DNA of 64,000 bases. Origin: Dermatophilaceae bacterium Soc4.6 (lineage in GTDB: Bacteria > Actinomycetota > Actinomycetes > Actinomycetales > Dermatophilaceae). Below, one piece after another: positions 57,908-64,000 of the stretch (positions are counted from its first letter, which is position 1; the number at the start of each line of letters is the position of its first letter). The stretch spans positions 3,968,001-4,032,000 of the forward strand of contig JAZGVH010000002.1 in the NCBI GenBank assembly GCA_039889245.1, read 5' to 3'. The notes under the pieces are model-generated. The model was not told the DNA's origin. It worked only from the letters and a program-made list of their open reading frames with translations, and ran no database searches. The position numbers and the translations under genes are program-made.

Positions 57908-58567
57908 ATGGCCGTCCGTCCCGTCGTCATCTGCGGGGAGCCCGTGCTCCACCGCCCCGCCGCCCGTGTCGAGGCCTTCGACGAGGTCCTCGCCGAGCTG
58001 GTGACCGACATGTTCGAGACCATGGACGCCGCGCACGGCGTCGGTCTCGCTGCCCCCCAGATCGGGGTCGGTCGGCGGCTCTTCACCTACGAGCTCGCCA
58101 ACGACGACGGCGTGCCGGCCCGTGGGGTCGTGGTCAACCCCATCCTCACCGTGGGCCGGGTGCCCGACGTGCGACCCGACCCTGACGACGACGCCGAGGG
58201 CTGCCTGTCGGTGCCGGGGGAGTCCTTCCCCCTCGTGCGCGCCGACCACGTGCGGGTGCAGGGCTTCAACGCCTGGGGCGAGCCGCTCGACTTCGAGGCC
58301 ACCGACTGGTTCGCCCGCTGCATGCAGCACGAGTTCGACCACCTCAACGGCAAGCTCTACGTCGACCGGCTCGACGGCCGGTGGGCCAAGAAGGCCAGGA
58401 AGGCAGTCAAGGCCAACGGCTGGGGCACCCCGGGCCTGACCTGGATGCCGGGCGTCGACGTCGACCCCTTCGGCCACGACGATCACGACGAGCACGACGA
58501 GCACGAGGGCTGCGACCACGTGGCCGCCGGCCACGGCGACCTCGAGCACGACCAGCGTCTCGTCTGA
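57908..58567 (+). CDS. def2: Peptide deformylase (second copy) with His/Asp-rich tail
   Basis: A 219-residue deformylase with all three motifs: [19 protein letters not shown] and QHEFDHLNG. It is closer to the canonical pattern than the copy at 19562, so it is likely to be active. After the catalytic domain comes an acidic and His-rich tail (HDDHDEHDEHEGCDH and GDLEHDQ), suited to hold metal ions such as the enzyme's own Fe, Zn or Ni. The ATG is 8 bp after the MarR gene; miaA follows 16 bp later. Confidence 0.93.
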   Translation: MAVRPVVICGEPVLHRPAARVEAFDEVLAELVTDMFETMDAAHGVGLAAPQIGVGRRLFTYELANDDGVPARGVVVNPILTVGRVPDVRPDPDDDAEGCLSVPGESFPLVRADHVRVQGFNAWGEPLDFEATDWFARCMQHEFDHLNGKLYVDRLDGRWAKKARKAVKANGWGTPGLTWMPGVDVDPFGHDDHDEHDEHEGCDHVAAGHGDLEHDQRLV

Positions 58568-58583
58568 CCTCGACGCGCCCCGT

Positions 58584-59573
58584 ATGCCGTTCACCCCGCT
58601 CCCGCTCGACCCCCTCGAGCCTGCCGAAGGGCGCGACCAGGTCGAGCTGGTCGTCATCGCCGTCGTCGGCCCGACCGCGACGGGCAAGTCCGACCTCGCG
58701 CTCGACCTCGCGGAGCGCCTCGGCGGCGAGGTCGTCGGAGCCGACGCGATGCAGCTCTACCGGGGGATGGACATCGGGACGGCGAAGCTGACGACGGCCG
58801 AGCGCCGCGGCATACCTCACCACCAGCTCGACGTGCTCGACGCGCGCGACGAGGCCAGCGTCGCGGCCTACCAGCGGGAGGCGCGCGCCGACGTCGCCGC
58901 CATCTCGGGGAGGGGACGACGACCCGTCCTCGTCGGCGGGTCGGGGCTCTACGTCCGCGCCGCCCTCGACACGCTCGAGATCCCCCCGACCGACCCGGCC
59001 GTGCGGGCCCGGCTGAGCGATGAGCTGGAGCGTGACGGCACGGCGTCGCTGCGCGACCGGCTCGTGCGGCTGGATCCCGTTGCGGCCCAGGCCATCGATC
59101 CGAGCAACGGGCGCCGCCTGGTGCGGGCCCTCGAGGTCATCGAGCTGACCGGTCGGCCCTTCTCGGCCACGCTGCCGAGCCGCGAGCTCGCCCGCCCCAC
59201 GGTCATCCTCGGTCTGCACGCCGAGCGAGCGACCCTCGATGCCCGGATCGAGGCGCGGGTCGAGCGCATGTGGGACGCCGGCCTGCTCGACGAGGTCGAG
59301 TCGCTGCTCGGGCAGGGCCTGCGGGAGGGCCGCACGGCGTCGCGGGCCATCGGCTACGCCCAGGCCGTCGGGCAGCTCGACGGCGTCCTGACGGGGGCGC
59401 AGGCCCGGGCCGGGACCGCGGCGGGCACGAGGCGTCTGGCTCGCCGACAGCAGTCGTGGTTCACCCCCGACCCCCGGGTGGTCTGGCTGCCGCACGACGC
59501 GCCCGACCTGCTCGACCGGGCGCTGGCCGAGGTCACGGCAGCCGACACGGGTGTCAGGGCGGCGAACCCGTGA
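58584..59573 (+). CDS. miaA: tRNA dimethylallyltransferase
   Basis: A 329-residue enzyme that adds the isopentenyl group to A37 of tRNA; MiaB then acts on the product. P-loop GPTATGKS is at 29-36; DAMQLYRGMDIGTAKLT and GGSGLYVRA are family motifs. An N-terminal extension of about 20 residues precedes the P-loop. The ATG lies inside a CGTATGCCG word. Its neighbours def2 and dapF fit the actinobacterial miaA-dapF order. Confidence 0.95.
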   Translation: MPFTPLPLDPLEPAEGRDQVELVVIAVVGPTATGKSDLALDLAERLGGEVVGADAMQLYRGMDIGTAKLTTAERRGIPHHQLDVLDARDEASVAAYQREARADVAAISGRGRRPVLVGGSGLYVRAALDTLEIPPTDPAVRARLSDELERDGTASLRDRLVRLDPVAAQAIDPSNGRRLVRALEVIELTGRPFSATLPSRELARPTVILGLHAERATLDARIEARVERMWDAGLLDEVESLLGQGLREGRTASRAIGYAQAVGQLDGVLTGAQARAGTAAGTRRLARRQQSWFTPDPRVVWLPHDAPDLLDRALAEVTAADTGVRAANP

Positions 59574-59595
59574 TCGGCCCTGCCAGACTGACCCC

Positions 59596-60489
59596 GTGAT
59601 CCCCACGAGCCTGCCCTTCACCAAGGGCCACGGCACCCAGAACGACTTCGTCCTCGTGCCCGACCCCACCGGCGCCCTGGACCTCACCCCCGAGCAGGTG
59701 CGCTTCCTCGCCGACCGCCGCTGCGGAGTCGGCGGTGACGGCGTCATCCGCGTCGTGCCCACGGCGCTCGCGGCCGACGAGGACGTGCGCGACCAGGCCT
59801 CGGCAGCCCGGTGGTTCATGGACTACCGCAACGCCGACGGCACGCCCGCCGAGATGTGCGGCAACGGCACGCGGGTCTTCGCGGCCTACCTGCGCCGGGA
59901 GGGCCTCGAGGAGTCCGACTCCTTCGCCATCGCGACGCGCGGCGGCGTCAAGGCCGTCTCCCTCACCACCGACGGGTATGCCGTCGACCTCGGCCCGTGG
60001 CGGGTCATCGACCCCGTCGGTGCGCGTCGTCGGGGCTTCGACGCCACAGTCCGCCCGCACGGCGGCCCCGAGCTGCCCGCCCTGCGGATCGACCTGGGCA
60101 ACCCGCACGCCGTGGTGGTCCTGCCGCCGCAGATCGACCTCGACGACCTCGACCTGAGCCGGGCGCCCGAGGTGAGCCCGACCCCGTCGGAGGGCACCAA
60201 CGTGGAGTTCGTGCGCGCCATCGCGCCCGGCCACATCGCGATGCGGGTGCACGAGCGCGGGGTCGGGGAGACCCGGTCGTGCGGCACCGGCGCGGCCGCG
60301 GCCGCGCTCGCCGTGCGGTGGTGGGAGGCGCAGGTGGACGACGCCCTCGACGCCGAGAGCCTCGACGCCGCCACCTGGACCGTCGACGTCCCCGGTGGTC
60401 GGCTGACCGTCACGGCGCAGCCCGGGCACCGGGTCGAGCTGGCCGGACCGGCCGTCCTCGTGGCCGACGGACACGTCTCCCTCTACTGA
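59596..60489 (+). CDS. dapF: Diaminopimelate epimerase
   Basis: A 297-residue epimerase that makes meso-diaminopimelate for lysine and cell wall. The two catalytic Cys are in EMCGNGTRVFA and RSCGTGAAAAAL; the N-terminal KGHGTQNDFVLV is conserved. The GTG at 59596 is chosen because CAGACT ends 6 nt upstream and the sequence IPTSLPFTKGHG follows. The stop codon lies inside the first copy of a 21-bp tandem repeat. Confidence 0.95.
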   Translation: MIPTSLPFTKGHGTQNDFVLVPDPTGALDLTPEQVRFLADRRCGVGGDGVIRVVPTALAADEDVRDQASAARWFMDYRNADGTPAEMCGNGTRVFAAYLRREGLEESDSFAIATRGGVKAVSLTTDGYAVDLGPWRVIDPVGARRRGFDATVRPHGGPELPALRIDLGNPHAVVVLPPQIDLDDLDLSRAPEVSPTPSEGTNVEFVRAIAPGHIAMRVHERGVGETRSCGTGAAAAALAVRWWEAQVDDALDAESLDAATWTVDVPGGRLTVTAQPGHRVELAGPAVLVADGHVSLY

Positions 60490-60545
60490 CGCCGGCCCCC
60501 GGCCTACTGACGCCGGCCCCCGGCCTGCTGACGCCGGCCTCGGCC
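60484..60545 (+). repeat. Tandem 21-bp repeats at the dapF stop codon
   Basis: Two perfect 21-bp copies (60484-60504 and 60505-60525) begin TACTGACGCC; a third, altered copy runs to about 60545. The first copy includes the last Tyr codon and the stop of dapF. Each copy contains GCCGG-CCC-CCGGC, a small GC hairpin, so a chain of two or three hairpins follows dapF and may act as a terminator or mRNA 3' end. Confidence 0.85.
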
Positions 60546-60595
60546 GGCTCCCGCCGGCCCACAGCCGTTCCACCACCGATCCCGAAGAGAGCACC

Positions 60596-62524
60596 ATGAG
60601 CACGCACCCCCTCGACCCGATCTCCGCTGCCGAGATCACGGCCGTGACCGCCACGCTGGCTCGCGAGCACGGGGTCGGGGTGGGATGGCGGGTCACGTCG
60701 ATGGAGGTGCCCGAGCCGCCCAAGGCCGAGCTCGCGGCCCACGAGAGGGGTGAGGTCCCGGCTCCGCTGCGACGGGCCCGGGTCGTGGCCTACGACCGGG
60801 TCTCGACGCTGACGCACGTGGCCGTCCTCGCGCTCGCAGGCGACGGCGAGGTGGTCGCCACCCTCGAGTCGTGGGAGACGCACGAGGGGGTGCAGCCCAA
60901 CGTCACGGTCGACGAGTGGACCGAGGCCGACGCGATGCTCCGCTCGCACCCCGACGTCATCGCGGCGCTGGCGGCCCGCGGCATCACCGACCTCGACCTG
61001 GTCTTCATGGACACGTGGACCTACGGCGGCGCGCTCGTGCCGCCGCAGTATGCCGGGCGTCGCCTCGGCTGGAGCGACAGCTGGGTCAAGCGCGAGGCCG
61101 GCGCCAACCCCTACGCCGGCCCGGTCGGTGGACTGCACTGCGTGCTCGACCTCGGCTCGATGGAGCTGCTCGAGATCGAGGACACGCCGGCGGCGGAGCG
61201 CCCCGAGGTGATGGGCGAGTACGTCCCGTCGCTGGTGCCCGAGCGGATCCGGCAGCGCTCGACCCGACCGCCCGTGGCGGCCCTCGACGTCGTGCAACCC
61301 GACGGGCCGGGCTTCAGCGTCGACGGGCACCTCGTGCAGTGGCAGGGCTGGAGCCTGCGGGTCGGCTTCAACCACCGCGAGGGCCTGACCCTGCACCGGA
61401 TCACCTTCCAGGACGGTGACCGGGCGCGCTCGATCGCCAACAAGCTGTCCTTCGCCGAGATGGTCGTGCCCTATCGCGACCCGTCGGTCGACCACTACCG
61501 TCGCACCGCGTTCGACATCGGGGAGTGGGGCCTGGGCTTCATGACCACCTCGCTCGAGCTGGGGTGCGACTGCCTCGGCGAGATCCGCTACCTCGACGCG
61601 ACGCTGCACGACAGCCACGGCGCTCCCACGACGATCCGCAACGCCGTCTGCCTCCACGAGGAGGACGACGCGATCCTGTGGAAGCACGTCGACCACGACG
61701 CCGGCGCCGAGGTGCGGCGCTCGCGACGCTTCGTCGTCTCGTGCCACGTCACGGTCGCCAACTACGAGTACCTCGTCTACTGGCGGTTCTACCAGGACGG
61801 CAACATCGAGTGCGAGGTCCGGGCGACCGGCATCATGGTGGTCACCCACGTGGCCGAGGGCCAGCCGCACCCCCACGGCACACTGGTCGACGAGCGCACC
61901 TACGCGCCGTTCCACCAGCACTTCCTCGTCGCCCGGCTCGACCTCGACGTCGACGGGCCGAGCAACACCGTCATGCGCAGCGAGACCCGGGCGCTGCCGA
62001 TCGGCCCCGACAACCCCTACGGCCTCGCGCTGGTCCAGGACCAGACCCCGATCGAGACCGAGGGCTACGACGACATGTCGTGGGAGACGCAGCGCGGGTG
62101 GAAGGTGGTCAACGAGCAGACGACCAACGGCCTCGGCACCCACCCCGCCTACAAGCTCGTGCCCGGTGCGGCGATCCCCCCGATGTTCCCCCCGGGCTCA
62201 CCGCTGCTGGAGCGGGCGGGCGTCATCTCGCACAGCGTCTGGGTCACGCCCTACGATGCCGGGCAGCGTTGGCCCAGTGGGGAGTTCGTCAACCAGAGCA
62301 CGGTCGACCGCGGGTTGCCCGAGTGGGTGAAGGCTGGGAGGGTCACACGCAACACCGACGTCGTGCTGTGGTACGTCTTCGGCATCCACCACGTCACCCG
62401 ACCCGAGGACTGGCCAATCATGCCCGTCGACGTCGTGCGCTTCGAGCTCAAGCCCTTCGGCTTCTTCGACCGCAACCCGTCGCTCGACGTCGCGCCGCCA
62501 GCCGGGGGGCACTGCGCGCCCTGA
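60596..62524 (+). CDS. Copper amine oxidase (primary amine oxidase)
   Basis: A 642-residue enzyme that oxidises primary amines to aldehydes, ammonia and hydrogen peroxide. Y390 in ANYEYLVYW is the tyrosine converted to topaquinone; D307 in AFDIGEWGLG is the catalytic base; copper ligands are H440 and H442 in FHQHFLVARLD and one His of FGIHHVTRPEDWP (about 598). It is close in layout to the Arthrobacter enzyme and lacks a signal peptide, so is probably cytoplasmic. AAGAGAG precedes the ATG. It lies between dapF and a convergent methyltransferase, perhaps giving ammonia or carbon from amines. Confidence 0.93.
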   Translation: MSTHPLDPISAAEITAVTATLAREHGVGVGWRVTSMEVPEPPKAELAAHERGEVPAPLRRARVVAYDRVSTLTHVAVLALAGDGEVVATLESWETHEGVQPNVTVDEWTEADAMLRSHPDVIAALAARGITDLDLVFMDTWTYGGALVPPQYAGRRLGWSDSWVKREAGANPYAGPVGGLHCVLDLGSMELLEIEDTPAAERPEVMGEYVPSLVPERIRQRSTRPPVAALDVVQPDGPGFSVDGHLVQWQGWSLRVGFNHREGLTLHRITFQDGDRARSIANKLSFAEMVVPYRDPSVDHYRRTAFDIGEWGLGFMTTSLELGCDCLGEIRYLDATLHDSHGAPTTIRNAVCLHEEDDAILWKHVDHDAGAEVRRSRRFVVSCHVTVANYEYLVYWRFYQDGNIECEVRATGIMVVTHVAEGQPHPHGTLVDERTYAPFHQHFLVARLDLDVDGPSNTVMRSETRALPIGPDNPYGLALVQDQTPIETEGYDDMSWETQRGWKVVNEQTTNGLGTHPAYKLVPGAAIPPMFPPGSPLLERAGVISHSVWVTPYDAGQRWPSGEFVNQSTVDRGLPEWVKAGRVTRNTDVVLWYVFGIHHVTRPEDWPIMPVDVVRFELKPFGFFDRNPSLDVAPPAGGHCAP

Positions 62525-62547
62525 CGAGCCCTGACGCGCCCTGGGGG

Positions 62548-63162
62548 TCAGCGCCAGCGCACCTCGAGCACCCGGAACCCTCGGGCGTGAGCCACCCGCT
62601 CGCACTCGAGGCCGGTCAGCGCGCCGTCGTGCGAGCGGATCCAGCGCTGCAGCGAGTCGGAGCCGAGGTTCTTCTGCACGACGAGGTGGGCCACCCCCTC
62701 GGGTCGCAGGCGCGGCAGCCAGGTCTCGAGCATCTCGTGCAGCGCCTCCTTGCCCACGCGGATCGGCGGGTTCGACCAGATCAGGTCGAAGGTGAGGTCG
62801 GCCGGCACCGCCTGCGGGGTGGCGGCGGTGACCCGGTCGGCGACGCCGACGGTCTGCGCGTTGTCACGGGTCAGTCGCAGCGACCGCTCGTTGACGTCGA
62901 CGGCGTACACGTGGGCGGCGGGGCAGCGCAGCGCGAGCGACAGCGCGATCGGGCCCCAGCCGCAGCCGAGGTCGAGGAACACGCCCTGGGGCGGCGGTGG
63001 TGGCGCCTCGTGCAGCAGCACCCCCGTGCCGATGTCGACGCGGTCGGGCGAGAAGGTGCCACCGGCGGTCTGGACCTCGACCCGCTGCCCCGCGAGCTCG
63101 ACGCTCAGGGTGCGTCGTCGCTCGGGGCTGGCCGGCTCGGCAGAGAAGTAGTGGTCACTCAC
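62548..63162 (-). CDS. Class I SAM-dependent methyltransferase, RsmC-like
   Basis: A 204-residue methyltransferase similar to the C-terminal domain of 16S rRNA G1207 methylase. The SAM-binding motif is VFLDLGCGWGPIALSLAL; the catalytic motif SNPPIRVGKEALHEML is typical of N2-guanine methylases; the opening SDHYFSAEPAS is conserved in actinobacterial relatives. The GTG at 63162 is chosen over a longer start because TACTGT ends exactly 6 nt upstream. rRNA is the likely substrate but not proven. Confidence 0.88.
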   Translation of the reverse strand: MSDHYFSAEPASPERRRTLSVELAGQRVEVQTAGGTFSPDRVDIGTGVLLHEAPPPPPQGVFLDLGCGWGPIALSLALRCPAAHVYAVDVNERSLRLTRDNAQTVGVADRVTAATPQAVPADLTFDLIWSNPPIRVGKEALHEMLETWLPRLRPEGVAHLVVQKNLGSDSLQRWIRSHDGALTGLECERVAHARGFRVLEVRWR

Positions 63163-63168
63163 GCGCCG

Positions 63169-63174
63169 ACAGTA
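63169..63174 (-). promoter_or_regulatory. -10 element TACTGT, leaderless promoter of the methyltransferase
   Basis: TACTGT on the reverse strand, 6 nt before the GTG, preceded by GGCA to form another CGGCATAC word. It lies in the 19-bp gap after the GntR gene. Confidence 0.5.
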
Positions 63175-63181
63175 TGCCGCG

Positions 63182-63994
63182 TCAGCCCTCCTGACCGTCA
63201 CGAGCGGGCCGTCGTTCTTGGCCCGGTCGGTCGTCTTCCGGCCAGGCTGCCGCTCTGCGCAGGCTCGCCTGCATGCCCTCCAGGGTCAGGGCGAAGTGCG
63301 CCTGCGCGCAGGCGCCGGCGGCCTCGACCCGCCCGGCGACCAGGTGCCCGACCAGCTCCTCGTGCTCCGCGAGCGCCCGGTCGAAGAACTCCTGCTCGTA
63401 GGGCTCGGCCCCGAAGCCGAGGGTGACAGCGGTGGTGAGCCGCACGCTCTCCGCGACCAGGTGGCGGTTGCGTGCGGCCGCGCCGACCAGCCCGTGCAGG
63501 CGGCGGTCGGCAGCGCGGGCGTCGATCATCGAGCCGACGGCGCGGAACTGGTCGAGCCCCCCCTGGAGCTGCGCGACGTCGTCGTCGGAGCGACGCTCGG
63601 CGGCAGCCCGGGCGATCATGCCCTCGACCAGGCACCGGTAGTCGAAGAGGTCGACCAGCCGCGGCAGCTCGTGCTGCAGCACGCGGCGGGCGACCTCGGG
63701 GGCGACCCGCTCCCACGAGACGGCAGCGACGAAGCTGCCACCGTCGCGTCCGCGCCGCACCTCGATGAGCCCCTGCTCCGCCACCTGGTGCAGGGCCTGC
63801 CGGAGCGTGGCCCGGCTGACCTCGAGACGCTGCGCCAGCTCGCGCTCGGCCGGTAGCCGCTCACCGGGGGAGAAGGCGCCGATGGCGATGCCGGTGACGA
63901 GCCGGTCAGCGACCGAGGCCGTCGCGCTGGCCCGCACGGCGGGGGCCACGGGGGCCAGCATCCGCTCCGCGTCGTCGTGGTGTCGGCTCTCCAT
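63182..63994 (-). CDS. FadR-type GntR-family transcriptional regulator
   Basis: A 270-residue regulator. The winged helix is GERLPAERELAQRLEVSRATLRQALHQVAEQGLIEVRRGRDGG (core: LPAERELAQRLEVSRATLR), followed by an all-helical FCD ligand domain with Asp/His residues that may bind a metal and an organic acid (FDYRCLVEGMIAR, ADRRLHGLVGAAARNRHL, EHEELVGHLVAGR). The ATG is only 6 bp from the window edge, so a longer start outside is possible. Its target is unknown; the amine oxidase gene nearby is one candidate. Confidence 0.87.
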   Translation of the reverse strand: MESRHHDDAERMLAPVAPAVRASATASVADRLVTGIAIGAFSPGERLPAERELAQRLEVSRATLRQALHQVAEQGLIEVRRGRDGGSFVAAVSWERVAPEVARRVLQHELPRLVDLFDYRCLVEGMIARAAAERRSDDDVAQLQGGLDQFRAVGSMIDARAADRRLHGLVGAAARNRHLVAESVRLTTAVTLGFGAEPYEQEFFDRALAEHEELVGHLVAGRVEAAGACAQAHFALTLEGMQASLRRAAAWPEDDRPGQERRPARDGQEG

Positions 63995-64000
63995 CCGGGG

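Overview
The window is one continuous, gene-dense, very G+C-rich stretch (about 72% by my hand estimate) of an actinobacterial chromosome. Evidence for Actinomycetota is the actinobacterial integration host factor (mihF), a ClgR-type regulator, a DUF3046 gene beside recA, a primosomal protein PriA without a Walker A motif, a RibM-type PnuC in the riboflavin operon, a TIGR03085 protein, and frequent GTG/TTG starts. The gene order (car-pyr-mihF-gmk-rpoZ-coaBC-metK-priA-def-fmt-rsmB-rpe-rib-his, then lhr/nei and recA-recX-miaB-miaA-dapF) fits a member of the Micrococcales, perhaps Intrasporangiaceae-like; that family-level guess is inference only. No rRNA, tRNA, CRISPR array, insertion sequence or prophage was recognised.

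Layout. 1-9057: pyrimidine operon (3' end of pyrB, pyrC, carA, carB, pyrK, class 1B pyrD, pyrF), mostly with 4-bp overlaps. 9084-12760: a module of three membrane proteins, including an MmpL/RND transporter, around a divergent intergenic region with two abutting perfect palindromes. 12775-22567: housekeeping block: mihF-gmk, rpoZ-coaBC, metK, degenerate priA, arfB (reverse), def-fmt-rsmB. 22583-27369: an ArsB/NhaD-type permease with a CBS-domain partner, divergent from a two-subunit Tat-exported molybdenum hydroxylase. 27425-33173: rpe, a small zinc-ribbon protein, then an FMN riboswitch and the ribD-ribE-pnuC-ribBA-ribH operon.

33370-41523: hisE-hisG, a PH-like membrane protein, a reverse operon (P-loop kinase, SGNH hydrolase, conserved hypothetical), hisF, a TIGR03085 protein, a GNAT acetyltransferase, and a GlxA-type regulator divergent from an MFS transporter. 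41615-45285: a heterodimeric ABC exporter whose first half has a degenerate ATP site. 45434-47345: clgR, dipeptide epimerase and a Cys-rich protein. 47407-53184 (reverse): nei2 and the large helicase lhr. 53272-60489: DUF3046, recA-recX behind two DNA-damage promoter elements, miaB, a MarR regulator with a second deformylase, miaA, dapF. 60596-64000: copper amine oxidase, an RsmC-like methyltransferase and a GntR regulator.

Two window-wide signals stand out. The octamer GTATGCCG/CGGCATAC is far more common than composition predicts, on both strands, in genes and in promoters. Many genes also have a TANNNT hexamer ending 6-9 nt before the start codon and no Shine-Dalgarno sequence, which points to leaderless mRNAs and helped to choose several starts. 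The features most likely to repay attention are the octamer, the double palindrome at 9573-9624, and the clgR-epimerase-Cys-rich operon.
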